The notes under the pieces: model-generated
Seen by the model: only the letters and a program-made list of their open reading frames with translations
The model's database searches: none
Told to the model about the DNA's origin: nothing
Shown here: positions 20,801-32,700 of the stretch, piece after piece
How the letters are laid out: each line of letters begins with the position of its first letter
How positions within the stretch are numbered: the first letter of the stretch is position 1
Translations under genes and position numbers: made by a program
Source of the DNA: Pichia kudriavzevii
Taxonomy: Eukaryota > Ascomycota > Pichiomycetes > Pichiales > Pichiaceae
Direction of reading: 5' to 3'
Assembly: GCF_003054445.1 (NCBI RefSeq)
Contig: NC_042507.1
Span: forward strand, 1,054,001-1,118,000
Length of the DNA: 64,000 nucleotides

Positions 20801-22253
20801 TGCTGCTAACGCCCAAAATCCTTTAAATCACAAAAGTTCTATTTTAAGTATGATTCAGGGACAAGATGTCGATGGTTTTAACGAGATGAGATTACCTGAT
20901 GGAATGGTTGTTATTAAGAGCCCAATGACCGATCAACATCACGCATGGAGCAAACCGCCAAGTCGTACAACTAGTATTTTGAAGAAGAATAATTCGATAA
21001 AAAGCAACAATCCAACTTCTTTGAAGCAAGTTACTACGGTTGACAATGACACTAGCTTTGAAGATGATGACTTCAATGATTTAATAAACTTGATTAATTT
21101 CGACGACGACGACGACGATATTGATATGAACACAGATTTTAATATTAATACTGATATAAATCTAGAGCTTAGTCCATTGAAGAGTCATTACATGAATGAA
21201 CAAAGTAACATTTCGAACGGTGGTGACCTTCATGATTATTTAGGCATTGATACAACTTACAACTCAATGCGTTTTGATGATGATTTTAATTTTGAAGATT
21301 CTCCAATCCGACAAGCTAAGAAAGTCGAGTATATCCCCCAAAGGGAAAGCATTGATTTGGTGTCTACTGAAGAAGGACAAAATCAGTTGGCTCCTTTTGG
21401 ATTTGATTCCCCAACTAAAGGTCTAAAAGGCCCATCATTCAACAGTACACTAAGCTCTTCTTTGAAACCCGAAACTAGATCTGCGATTCTTGATTCCCTG
21501 AATAAGAATCTACCTGTGAATGATTTTGTGCATTCTGAATCTGAAAATTCGATTTCTTATATTGCCGGCGGCCAACATTATGGAGGGTACTTTAGGGATT
21601 CCCCAAACATAAAACAAGATAGTCTCCTAGAATACCAATACAAGAACCAAAGTAAAAAGCCAAGTGATGAAGAATCTCAAAAATTTGATTTCAAATACAA
21701 CCAATCGTTTGCACAGCACTTGCCAGTCACATCTTCAGACGTACTATCTGCACTGTCAGAATCACCATCACCTTCTAGGTTTGCCCTCAACAACCCATTT
21801 TCCGATTATACTCAAAGTTATGATGATGATTATAGCGATAGCGTAAATGTCAATACAACAGATAAGGTAAATAAGAGGAAATCGTTAAACTTTATGGGAA
21901 AATTCTCTAACCCAGCAAATTTAAGTACTTCATCATTACCTGTCATGAAAGACTACGAAAAACCTAAAAAACTAGTACGAAAGAGGAACAAAACATCAGT
22001 ATCGTTTGGTTCTATGTTTGAAGCACTTGTTCCAACGAGAGAAGAAGAAAAACCCACGTTGAATGTTAAGTTTTCATCTAGGATTTTACTTTATGATACT
22101 TACGGCGAAGACGAGTATGACCGTCGTCCAGACGCTGCAACATGTAACTCATTAACGCCACAAATTGCAATGGAAATCAGAAACGAGTTAAATCAAGTCA
22201 AGGCAGAAATGCCTATTCACGAAGAGTCTCGTTGCTACACGCATTTCTTTTAA
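17883..22253 (+). CDS. BNI4: Bud-neck scaffold Bni4 (Glc7/chitin synthase targeting)
   Basis: A 1456-residue, mostly disordered Ser/Asn/Pro-rich protein. The frame opens at a GTG, and the ATG ten codons later (MSYLAGFNK) is used. The C-terminal block is diagnostic: an RVxF-type docking site (NVKFSSRI) followed by LLYDTYGEDEYDRRPD, TCNSLTPQ and the terminal CYTHFF, as in Bni4, which tethers PP1 (Glc7) and chitin synthase III to the septin ring. It has acidic runs (near residues 415-425 and 1075-1085) and many SP sites suggesting phosphoregulation. It is much longer than S. cerevisiae Bni4 (892). Its position downstream of SIN4 and the globin gene supports the name. Confidence 0.85.
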   Translation: MSYLAGFNKIQNQTFSVNNNSLNQSPLTQDSSSMNSYSDDFDFRNIETSSSAQTSTVTSNQNHNSNMQNYHKEPKLSSLSFYNGPAMNKAAERVHASKFRKSLVISPSFNSITSNPASDTDFDESRFIGDSKIEEPTKNIGMVISPSIRALSDILTSKVNSKTSLVNDNNNTIIEEAEGDENDNETIQFKSNLRRNSSLIDDIFSPDVQSTKTFKTNNSNDTLQNHLPQDLIDLSSPVVDSFQIPSEPPRLPQQKSQIQNSQQRNLDPNYSDMFESYSPVKKGSIIEEEHRLHDRHDRERSHNRFSMMSDNFNFNQLQSPSLNFNSHVESIDNINPSITHSISKLSINDESFHAIGYDDGDGDNSEFSFLPSRTNTLNQSEKNLENRNSAAFKSPNTFTQRHNPRNSIRIVDDTDEEEEEEEDIGDKYRGKEDKMDHKDGKSSFSDNLSGSANLHFSTGVTPVVIPSPQFEDDLTPIIPGTTTFGGDNTSKVPVSTKFESPRKETPTLKDVPSLSGNHTNASPSKSLLNSSPIRNTSPTLEHIDKSPRQEVKKTYINLSPDTKFSKQTRAEHVQTQQLHKVQQQSKPKNKLTFKSLFSKTTSTEHLIVGKRKSPILESVEKFGRPKSMVSAKQETPPVAKGEKKEKSKSLLSGWKRKSFGFSKTNLHDDLEKKPTKTKEKSKTSQGPFTKSHKSTSSMPIISSPKSKQQQKQQERATAVSPHRHTKSEDLFEKKLPVLPPPETTKRDQDQHKSLLQTYGFNNTLSELKESPILHSSPSLHSFHDPVPLSPTWDRVPTVKRSTSENTIETSNSPPDLLEPQKADISSSSPALFNVSHPEMTNKNNGFNDPKDNSELGNTSSTYDESTENPTQSNHLEFFKPPQALGITTMEDSPVATTPRPLSGSSFSTFTSENNLLKTPQSFASPAISVVESFVASPNRYHIGDDMYPKSLGINEIESIVSLERSRSMRSIRSAANAQNPLNHKSSILSMIQGQDVDGFNEMRLPDGMVVIKSPMTDQHHAWSKPPSRTTSILKKNNSIKSNNPTSLKQVTTVDNDTSFEDDDFNDLINLINFDDDDDDIDMNTDFNINTDINLELSPLKSHYMNEQSNISNGGDLHDYLGIDTTYNSMRFDDDFNFEDSPIRQAKKVEYIPQRESIDLVSTEEGQNQLAPFGFDSPTKGLKGPSFNSTLSSSLKPETRSAILDSLNKNLPVNDFVHSESENSISYIAGGQHYGGYFRDSPNIKQDSLLEYQYKNQSKKPSDEESQKFDFKYNQSFAQHLPVTSSDVLSALSESPSPSRFALNNPFSDYTQSYDDDYSDSVNVNTTDKVNKRKSLNFMGKFSNPANLSTSSLPVMKDYEKPKKLVRKRNKTSVSFGSMFEALVPTREEEKPTLNVKFSSRILLYDTYGEDEYDRRPDAATCNSLTPQIAMEIRNELNQVKAEMPIHEESRCYTHFF

Positions 22254-22390
22254 TTAACATGACCTCTGTATTTCTTTTTTTGTAAAATAGTTACAGTTAT
22301 AATTATATAATTTGTCGAACTCCACTCAATATAGTTGGGACTGAACTAGATATTTTACCTCCTTGAAAGGGAACCTGTCTCTGTGCGGGT

Positions 22391-22396
22391 CACGTG
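22391..22396. promoter_or_regulatory. CACGTG E-box upstream of SEC1
   Basis: A CACGTG core within GGTCACGTGCGCG, 115 bp before the SEC1 ATG. TCACGTG is the Cbf1/centromere-element-I type site. It is placed where a promoter element would be; binding is not shown. Confidence 0.4.
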
Positions 22397-22510
22397 CGCG
22401 CTGATCCTGAAGTAAGTTTATAGTGGGTTGCATCTTTAGAAAAGCCTGTTCCAGCTGTAGTAAACACTTCTATGGCTGAAGTGTTAAACTAGCAAGAAAA
22501 ACAAAAGAGA

Positions 22511-24613
22511 ATGTCTCTCTACCAAATCCAGAAGGATGCGTTAATATCCGATCTGAACAGGGTAAGCTCATCACATCGTCACTTGATTGCCGATGATACT
22601 ACATATCCAATAATCGATAAGCTATTCAAAGATGATGTCTTGAACTACGTTTACACCTTCAAAAGAATCGATTCACCTGACCGCTCCAAAAACCGAGATT
22701 CTGCATTATACATATTGGATCCTTCCAGATCCTTTTCACTAAATTGTTTGGCAGCAGATTTTTCCAAGGGCCAAAGGTATAAAGACGTGGTTGTGATGTT
22801 TATACCTGGTCATTGGGAACATTTCTGGGAAAACATGCAAAAGAATCACTATTTTAAAGAGTCTCTGGTCTTATCGAAAGTTCCATTGATTCTTGAATAC
22901 ATGAGTTTTGTTCCTCTTGAGCCTCGTCTATATGTTACTGGGAACTATCATTCTATCCCAATTTATTACAAGCCAGAAAAGTATGGCATGAATTATTTTC
23001 ATTATCAATTAGACACAGCAGTAAATTCCATGCTTGGGATGTGTGTTGCCCTTAATGAGTATCCAACTGTCAGATATTACAACTCTAGATTATCCAAGGA
23101 ACTAGCTACACGTTTCCAACAAAAATTAGATAATTACTGGAGAGACCACCCTGATAATTTTCCTATAGGAAGCAAAACAGTCTTTTTAATCACTGATCGT
23201 ACAATGGATATGTTTGGTCCATTATGCCATTATCAATATTACAGATCACAAATTTTTGATTTGCTTGATACTGTCGAGGTAGACAGAGGCGTAGATCCTA
23301 CAGCTACATATTCTTACAAGGTTGAAACTGGTGAGGGACTGACTAGGAAAAAACTTGTATTTAATACGGACGATAAAGTGTATCCACAGCTAAGGGATTT
23401 AACGATCGAGAAAGCAACCGACACTGTTCGGAAGCTGTATAATAATTTGAAAGCGGAGGATGCCAAATTCTCAAACGAGATGTTGCAGACAGCAAACGGA
23501 TTAAGACATGCACTTGTCAACAAAGATGTTCATTTGGAAAATAAGGCAGTAGTTACTGCTCACTACTTGCTTACAAATGAGATGTGGAATGGCCTTAAGA
23601 AGGAACATGTTGCTGATATTATCACTTTTGAGAATCTATGTGCAGCTGGTCTAGGGGTACTCGATCATTTGAAATCGCCGGTTACCGACGGACTATTACA
23701 TTTATTAGCGAATCCGGAAATCAACATTTATAACAAAATCCGATTACTTGTCACTTATGCCATATACAGGAAAGGTATTATCGAGAATGATTTGCGGAAA
23801 CTCTTAATGTTCTCCATGCCAGATAAGATCGAAAATGTTCTAAAGCTTTTTAAAAATTTGGAAACCTTAGGGGTTTTTGCATTAAAGCATGATCTAAAAT
23901 CAAAAGCCCGTGAGAAAAATACATATTTTGGAGTAAAAGACACAGATGACCAAATGAACCTAATGATTCCTACCTATACTAACCTAGTTTCGAGACTAGT
24001 ATTAAATAAGTTGCCCGAGTATTATGATACGAGGACAATAGATGCTTCGGGGTATATTCAAGATGAAGACGAATCGTTGAAAACATTCCCGTACGTGAAA
24101 GCAGGACCTTCGCCTATGGAGAACGAGGGCTATCAACAAACTGTTAGAAACCAACCTAAATGGAAGAGCACAAAGAACACCAATGACGCCGCAAGACAAA
24201 AGGTTATGTTGTTTTGTGCTGGCGGTTTAACTCCTTCTGAGATCAGTTCAATGTCTTCTTTGGAAGAAGAACTGAATAGGAACATTATCATAGGCACTGA
24301 TGAGATTTATACTGTTTGGGATATGCTCGGTGATATCAATTTGATCAACGAGGACGAGTTTGAATTTCCATTGACCGATAAAATCGAGAGTAAACCGGTT
24401 CCTCAGTCAATCGTTGAGAATTCCATGGATCCTTCTCTTCTACAACAGCAGCAGCAGCAACAACAACAACAGCAAGTGCCAAAAAAGTCCCATACCCATC
24501 TACCCCATCTCCCTTTGGGTCATCACCATCCTGAGAACACTCAAACAGCTCCTGAAAAGGAAAAAAAGAAAATTAAGGGTGTTATGAAAAAATTCAAGAA
24601 ATTCAGCATATGA
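22511..24613 (+). CDS. SEC1: Exocytic Sec1/Munc18 protein Sec1
   Basis: A 700-residue SM protein that binds plasma-membrane SNARE complexes at sites of secretion. The N-terminus (LIADDTTYPII, SALYILDPSR) and domain 3a (VIGTDEIYT-like IIGTDEIYT near residue 594) follow the Sec1 family rather than Sly1, Vps45 or Vps33, and the length is near the 724 residues of S. cerevisiae Sec1. The C-terminal tail has an 11-residue glutamine run (CAA/CAG mix) near residue 650, a His/Pro-rich segment, and a basic end (KKKIKGVMKKFKKF) that, as in S. cerevisiae, may help SNARE or membrane binding. ATG start. Confidence 0.88.
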   Translation: MSLYQIQKDALISDLNRVSSSHRHLIADDTTYPIIDKLFKDDVLNYVYTFKRIDSPDRSKNRDSALYILDPSRSFSLNCLAADFSKGQRYKDVVVMFIPGHWEHFWENMQKNHYFKESLVLSKVPLILEYMSFVPLEPRLYVTGNYHSIPIYYKPEKYGMNYFHYQLDTAVNSMLGMCVALNEYPTVRYYNSRLSKELATRFQQKLDNYWRDHPDNFPIGSKTVFLITDRTMDMFGPLCHYQYYRSQIFDLLDTVEVDRGVDPTATYSYKVETGEGLTRKKLVFNTDDKVYPQLRDLTIEKATDTVRKLYNNLKAEDAKFSNEMLQTANGLRHALVNKDVHLENKAVVTAHYLLTNEMWNGLKKEHVADIITFENLCAAGLGVLDHLKSPVTDGLLHLLANPEINIYNKIRLLVTYAIYRKGIIENDLRKLLMFSMPDKIENVLKLFKNLETLGVFALKHDLKSKAREKNTYFGVKDTDDQMNLMIPTYTNLVSRLVLNKLPEYYDTRTIDASGYIQDEDESLKTFPYVKAGPSPMENEGYQQTVRNQPKWKSTKNTNDAARQKVMLFCAGGLTPSEISSMSSLEEELNRNIIIGTDEIYTVWDMLGDINLINEDEFEFPLTDKIESKPVPQSIVENSMDPSLLQQQQQQQQQQQVPKKSHTHLPHLPLGHHHPENTQTAPEKEKKKIKGVMKKFKKFSI

Positions 24614-26161
<1,548 letters not shown>

Positions 26162-26227
26162 AGATTTTAGACATCCATAATAAACTAATTTATATCATTC
26201 ACAATAATGAGCATGTGATCACAGTAA

Positions 26228-28453
26228 TTACCTATTTTCTCTTTGTCTGTTGTAATAGTCTCTATTTGCTGCAGGATGATCATACTGGTGATCATTGTGT
26301 CGCTTATTGTAACTCAAATCATCTCTGAATTGGTTGCTTCCATTTCTCCCTGCATAATTCCAGTTTTCTTGCGTTCTATATCTGCTCCGATTAGCGGAAT
26401 ATCCTCCCCTACCCCTACCCCTACCACGCCACCCACTACGCCCCCTACCATGCCCCTTACCACGACCATTATCATTGTGATTAATTCTCGGCCCCTTAGG
26501 AATATTATCAGTTCTGTCGTTTTTATGATTTTGTCTTGCAGGGGAAGCAGTTCTCGACCTAGAATAGCTTCTTTCTCTCTCAAAGGATGACATTCCTATG
26601 CGATCTTCTGCACTTACAAGTGTACCTCTGTTGTATCTCTCGCGTGATGTGGATCTTGATCTTGAGTAACTTTGAGATCTGCCAATATGGGGGGACCTAG
26701 ACCTCGATCTTCCTCGATGAGGACTACTCACGTCAGATTCATCACTATCAGATCCATTATTAACTAGGCTAGTAATAAGTTTATCCTTTTCAGTTAGAAT
26801 ATTTAGATTGGATCTCATTTTATCGGTCAATTTACCCATTCCTATAGCAGTAAAGTAATTAATGGAAAACCTTAAATGATCAGGATTATCAACAGGAAAC
26901 AAACCTCTGATAAATGGTTGAATATAGTCTTCACTAATGCGTTCATTCAACTTCTTATCACCCAATTCATCAACCATCCTTTGAAAAATAAACTTGATAA
27001 ATATACGACCAGAAGATGTTGTGTCTTCTTCGGTAAGTTTGATAACAGAAAGACATTCCCACCCAATTTTGTCACTTGCAAACATATGCCCCCAAAATGC
27101 GCCTATGTTTCTTAACAACGCAGTCTCATATCTATGACAATTTTGATAGTTTTCTTTAAATAAAGCCTGGAAAACTTCTGCCCATGATTTGTTGATCACT
27201 GCAAGATTTTCTCCTATCAATCCGTAGTATTTTGAATATATCTTTTCTTGCGCACAACATTTGATCACCATGTCAACCAGCATGTACTCTTTCCTCTTTG
27301 GATCAACTGCAGGCAACTTTAAGAGCTTATGGGTTGCCTCCTCGGGGCTCATACTGGACATGATAGTAAGATAAACATTCTTCTGGAAAGTAGTTAATTC
27401 TTGTTCCGTCAGGTCTTTGATCTGTACTGTCAATTTATTTCTTTCTTTGTCATCTGTATATTGGCGATTATCGTCATCATCAACATCTTGTTTCTCTTCC
27501 TCTTCATTGTCATAATCACTAGAATAATCAGAACTTTCATTATCTACTTCCTGATCTGAATCTGTTTCTACATCGCTCCCCAAGATCCCTTTTCTGATAA
27601 TATTGTATTTTTCCCTATTGTCCTCGTAATTAGGATCAAATTTGAAAACATCTAAGTGGTCATCACCCAGGACGTTTTCACTTAAGGTAAAATTATGAGT
27701 GATCTGATCTTCTTCTTCAACCAAATCTAGACTTTCATCAATCCCGTTATAATTAGTAACAAGACCTTTAAAATTATCAAAAAACTCTTGGATGAGATAC
27801 TGTGATTTCGGATTAACTATATTTTCGTTTAATACGTTTCTTAATAGGTTGGCTTTCTGGTCAAACCATTTACCATTTTCATCATGCAAGGTAATACCAC
27901 AATGTCTCATTATCTCAATAATCATCTCAATTCTAAAATCACTAATATTTTCAAATAATTTGTCAATAATTTGTTGTACCAATTCCGAATTGATTACATG
28001 GAAATTGAATAATTCTGAGAGAAAAACAACAACTGACCGACATTGTTCTGCTTCATTTCTCCTTATCAATCTTTTAAATTTCACTATTAATCGCCTCACT
28101 AGCAAGTCACCAACTTCGGGGATTTTGGAGTTTATAATGGAAACCAACGATGCATAAACATCAGTGTACGATGTTGATAATTGTTGGGATTTCATTATGC
28201 ACTGACATAATAACCCCCTTCCCTGTAGTAAATTATTCTTAAACAACTCTACAACTATAGTCTTCAAGTTCTTTTTGTTGACTTTGTTGACTGAGCTGTT
28301 GATATTTTTCTTTAGGGCCTCCCATTGCAGTATTTGAAATTCTTTCGAGTTTTCTTCGAGTTCAACTTGAGCCATTAATTCTCGAAGCTTTGCTGGGGGA
28401 ACATATGCACCCCCTGACTTTAGTTTCAGTAACTTAGACAGCTTCTCCGACAT
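26228..28453 (-). CDS. CWC22: Spliceosomal MIF4G/MA3 protein Cwc22 with RS and RGG tail
   Basis: A 741-residue splicing factor needed for catalytic activation of the spliceosome by Prp2. It begins with GGAYVPPAKLRELM, the family start motif. A MIF4G domain follows (about 25-240), then an acidic linker (about 290-340) and the MA3 domain (around LTTFQKNVYLTIMSSMSPEE, about 355-480). Unlike the 577-residue S. cerevisiae protein it carries a C-terminal RS-rich segment (SRSRSPH, SRSRSTSRERY) and a glycine/arginine RGG stretch (GRGKGHGRGRSG), closer to animal and other fungal Cwc22. Divergent from CAB4, as are YGR278W and YGR277C in S. cerevisiae. Confidence 0.9.
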   Translation of the reverse strand: MSEKLSKLLKLKSGGAYVPPAKLRELMAQVELEENSKEFQILQWEALKKNINSSVNKVNKKNLKTIVVELFKNNLLQGRGLLCQCIMKSQQLSTSYTDVYASLVSIINSKIPEVGDLLVRRLIVKFKRLIRRNEAEQCRSVVVFLSELFNFHVINSELVQQIIDKLFENISDFRIEMIIEIMRHCGITLHDENGKWFDQKANLLRNVLNENIVNPKSQYLIQEFFDNFKGLVTNYNGIDESLDLVEEEDQITHNFTLSENVLGDDHLDVFKFDPNYEDNREKYNIIRKGILGSDVETDSDQEVDNESSDYSSDYDNEEEEKQDVDDDDNRQYTDDKERNKLTVQIKDLTEQELTTFQKNVYLTIMSSMSPEEATHKLLKLPAVDPKRKEYMLVDMVIKCCAQEKIYSKYYGLIGENLAVINKSWAEVFQALFKENYQNCHRYETALLRNIGAFWGHMFASDKIGWECLSVIKLTEEDTTSSGRIFIKFIFQRMVDELGDKKLNERISEDYIQPFIRGLFPVDNPDHLRFSINYFTAIGMGKLTDKMRSNLNILTEKDKLITSLVNNGSDSDESDVSSPHRGRSRSRSPHIGRSQSYSRSRSTSRERYNRGTLVSAEDRIGMSSFERERSYSRSRTASPARQNHKNDRTDNIPKGPRINHNDNGRGKGHGRGRSGWRGRGRGRGGYSANRSRYRTQENWNYAGRNGSNQFRDDLSYNKRHNDHQYDHPAANRDYYNRQRENR

Positions 28454-28681
28454 TACTTTAATTTTAGCAATTTTGTGTCACTGTTTAACACGTGCTAAGA
28501 AGTATCAGAACAAGTGCAGTGTCATTATCTCCCTAGAATATGTCTTAGAGAATATAATTTCGAAAAGAGAACCGCACTTAAATCTGGAATCAAAAATTTC
28601 TTCTTGGATTCATGCCATAGAAGATAAACATTCTAATACTACAAAGATTGCATGGCAAGTTGAAGACAATTTTTAAGTGCA

Positions 28682-29593
28682 ATGTTACTGGTTATTACTG
28701 AAAGGGATTCTTATTGCTATAACGCAATTGAACACATTTTTGAAGTAGTTTTAACAAAGAATATCGATGAGATATATGTTTTGGTTCATCCTGATCATGG
28801 TTCACCTTTGACTGTCTCGTCATTAATCGACCAGCTTGGCAATATTTACGATAGTTTCTTCCAGTTGACCTCTGTATCTAAGGAGAAACTGAATATTAAT
28901 GTGTTACTGTATGATGAAAAGTATGACCCAGAAATTGCATCTCAGTTATGGACATCTGTGCTGTACACAGACTCGGTGGATGTTTTCTCAATTCCCAAGG
29001 CTTATATAGAACATGTTGATAAAAACAAAATTCACTCCATCTCTACCTCAACAATTGAGTGCACAATTGAGAAACATAGGAAATATCGACTATCCAATCC
29101 TGAGTCAACGTACGAATCTATACCGGTCGTTGCCGTTGGCGGAACGTTTGACCATCTACATGACGGCCATAAAATTTTACTTACAGTTTCTGCTTTCTTG
29201 ACAGGTAGACGTCTTATCGTTGGGGTTACTGGTCCTGGATTGCTTGGAAATAAAAAGTATGTGGAATATATGGAGAGTTTTGAAATTCGAGTTAGGAATG
29301 TCAACAGCTTTGTGAAGATCATAAAGCCAGGTCTTTTTCCAGATATTTACGAAATAAACGATGTTTGTGGCCCGACAGCACAGGTGGAGAGCATAGATGC
29401 TTTAGTTGTTAGTTTGGAATCTTATAAAGGTGCTGAGTTTGTCAATAATAAGAGAAGAGAACTTGGTTGGAAACCTCTGGATGTGTATACTATCGGTGTT
29501 TTGGGAGGCAATGAAGAAACTTTTAACCATAAAATGAGTAGTACAGATTATAGAAAGGCTGAGTATCTTAGAGATCACGCTGATCGTGTATAG
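28682..29593 (+). CDS. CAB4: Phosphopantetheine adenylyltransferase (CoA synthesis)
   Basis: A 303-residue protein, the same size as S. cerevisiae Cab4 (305). It transfers AMP to 4'-phosphopantetheine, giving dephospho-CoA. The nucleotidyltransferase signature GGTFDHLHDGHKILL (about residues 153-167) with the HxGH motif is clear. A less conserved N-terminal domain precedes it and the C-terminus includes the MSSTDYRK segment (ISSTxLR-like). ATG start. The 228-bp spacer shared with CWC22 holds three very short ATG frames (28540, 28612, 28652), each closed within four codons. Confidence 0.9.
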   Translation: MLLVITERDSYCYNAIEHIFEVVLTKNIDEIYVLVHPDHGSPLTVSSLIDQLGNIYDSFFQLTSVSKEKLNINVLLYDEKYDPEIASQLWTSVLYTDSVDVFSIPKAYIEHVDKNKIHSISTSTIECTIEKHRKYRLSNPESTYESIPVVAVGGTFDHLHDGHKILLTVSAFLTGRRLIVGVTGPGLLGNKKYVEYMESFEIRVRNVNSFVKIIKPGLFPDIYEINDVCGPTAQVESIDALVVSLESYKGAEFVNNKRRELGWKPLDVYTIGVLGGNEETFNHKMSSTDYRKAEYLRDHADRV

Positions 29594-29701
29594 TATAGTG
29601 TATATTAATTTTTCATCATGATGAATTAGGTAAAAAGAATTATAGATAAATACAAAAATGCGGAGCAAACTCAAAGAAAAAAAAATGGAAACTTGAGTCA
29701 G

Positions 29702-32700
29702 CTATCTGATCATAATTGATGAATGATGAGACGACCGTCTTCCTTTGCGATCCAAGTGGTCGATGACCAACATATACTTGCCATTCTCAAAATAGTTAAA
29801 AAGCTCTATGGAATTAGAAGCTGGGTTGTTCTTATCGATGAATTCGACGACTGAGGAGTTTGTGATTCCAATTCTAGCGGAATTAAATTCCTTTCCAGAC
29901 AAACCTAATAACTTATGCAACCTCACATACGTTTCTGGTAATTTTTCACCTTTGACAAGATCAAACACAAATGGCAAACCATGTGTGTTTTCAATTGAAG
30001 AGTAACATTGAAAACCAGCAATTAAAATGACATCTCTACTATCATTAAAGAATAACTCTTTATATTGTGGGAACAAACCAACAATTAAAACATCGTGGTT
30101 GTCAATGGAATCCTCGAGTTTTACTATCCTTTTAATTTTGTGTTGACGATCAGGGACCCAACAAAACACAGCATTAAGATCAATCTCTGATTTCAATTTA
30201 CTCTGTAGTTTTGACACTACGTCTTCGAGGGTGCTTGAGCTGGGAAGATAAAAGTCATGTTTCTCCTCCTTACAGATACCATTTCCAACCCAGTAAATGC
30301 GGTATAACTGCATGCTCTCAAATGATTTTAAAGGAATATTCAGGGTCTCATAGTATAACTTTAATGCCGAGTTTTTAGTAAAGCCTTGTAGAGCTGTGGA
30401 AAAGTTGAAATCCGATTTGAGATCTGTCTTGTTTCCATTGGAAAGAACGGAAAGTTTGATATATTCTGGCGAAATACCCACTTCCTTGCCAATAAAAGTG
30501 CAAATATCCAAATACGACGAATTCGAAGATATCCATATGTCAATAATTGAGTCAGATGCAGCAACTTTACTAGGGTCAGTTTCAACAAACACAAAATCTT
30601 CTTCATCTTCATCTATGCGTTTCAGTGGCGATATGTAAAAATGTACTCTTGTCTCGAGGAACGCGTAGTAGCTTTCAGCATCTTGAAACTGTAACTCTTT
30701 ATCTTGGTCGTCGTCAAATGACGCACAGACGATATCACCAGAACTGATTTCGTTCTGATACAACGATAAATCGGTTCTAACTCTAACTCGTTGGGAGAAG
30801 CTTATTTCCTCAATAAAAGATATCTGCTCTCCATCGTCGACATTGAAAACAAGTTGTAAGAACTTGGCTATAAAATCAATCTTTGCATCAGATGGAAGAA
30901 CTATGTGTGACACCCCTTTTAAAGTTTGTTTTCTTTGATCAAATAACTTGACCATTATGAGGATGTTGGAATCATCCCCAATTGGTTCTAAGGAGGCATC
31001 GCATTTTTTGTTGGCAACAATGACCAAAGACTCTAACCGCTCTTCATAATCCTGCAAACCTTTAGGAATCCCCCCACATTGGCTAGCCAAGTATTTCAAA
31101 TCCCTACAAGCATCCTCCAAATACAGGGACAGAACAACTGGAACATTACTTCCCGCATATTTTCTTCTCGAGGTACCATTTTCAAGTAATAAGGCAATGC
31201 TTTCAATTGTTTGATTATCGATATCTGAAACCATACTTTCAATGGGTCTTTCGGGTCTGTAAGTATTGTTCGATCTCTTTGTTATACTCCAAAGTCTGAG
31301 TTTGTTTGCGAAAACTTTGGGATCTTTATTGGAAAATTTGCAAATTGTTTCGTAAATAGACTCCCAAGCTTGAGTTTTCAATAACTTGAGTTTTATTGGG
31401 AAAGAGCCATCATCAAACAGATCCTCATTGAAGTGTTGTAGATTATCTTCATCTGGACCCAAATCAAAACCTTGGTACTTCGCAAAAGTTTCGTCTGTGA
31501 AGATTTTGAAGTTTATATAGAGATGCATTTCTTCCCTTTCCTTTTTAATTTTGGCATCTTCTTGATTCTCATATTTAATTTGTTGCTTAACATGTTCTGG
31601 AACATCAGCTTCTTCAACATCAGCTAATACATGAGGAATTTTAGATTCTCTAAAATAAACTAGCATGTAAGCAGAAGTATGATGTTTTATAATGTAGTTT
31701 TGGTATTCTTCCCTGGTCATTGACCTGTCAATATTTTTTGGAGGACCACATCCAAAACCATCTTCAAAAACCGTATATGGAGTCACCCTTGTAACAATGT
31801 CGTCATCAAATTTATACCACTCATCCTTTTCGGTTGGCTTGATCATGGCATAATAATGGCCACCGGAAACATCACCTTGATGGACCAACACACAATGTAG
31901 TTTATAGTTCCAGTTCTCATCCTCATAACCAGGCGATGTTTTATCTAGATAGGGCTTAAGATCTATTTCGTCAAAAAACTCATACCTGTCATGAATTTTA
32001 ACCATGTTATCGGTTTCAAAATCATATTCATACCTCTTCAACTGAATGTGTAATACATCAGGGAAACTTTCAAAGATAACACCTTTCTCAGCATCTTGCA
32101 AACCAAAACCAGATGCATCATATTTGTTTTCACCATCAAGAAGCTCTAATTCAACATAATTGTCGAATGATTCTTTTATGTCTTTCAAGCCTTTAACATT
32201 CAGTTGGATATCCCAAAAATCTTCGGTCCTGCTACTTTCATAATCAACATTCACACAACGAATAAAACTCTTCATTTTACCCACAAATATATCATTCAAG
32301 CAACCATCAATTTCAGTACCTTTCATCTTGGTTTCCAACCGATCCATCAGAATACGATTCAGCTCTTGAACATCATGTTGAGTAAACGCATCTGCGGTGG
32401 TCCAGCCAAATGAATGGGTCAATTCTAGTGAATTTATTGCGACATTGGAAGTTTGTAATCTGTAAAAGATTCTTTGCAATGCAAGACTTACTGTTTTATG
32501 TTGATGTTTGTAATCCTCATAAGAGTCCATCTCTAATTTGATTTCATCATCAGTTGGAATCTTATAAACCTTTTTTCTGAAAACTTTAGTGAAATAGTAA
32601 GATTGTAATAACGAATTTAGGTAGCAAGTAGCACCTTGGTTTTCAATCCCAACAAATCCTGTAGATTTTTTGGAATCATAATCCACATAATTGGAATACA

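Noticed and set aside
28473-28676. 67-codon open frame between CWC22 and CAB4
   Set aside because: It starts at TTG, has no ATG, occupies the whole shared promoter and is out of frame with CAB4.
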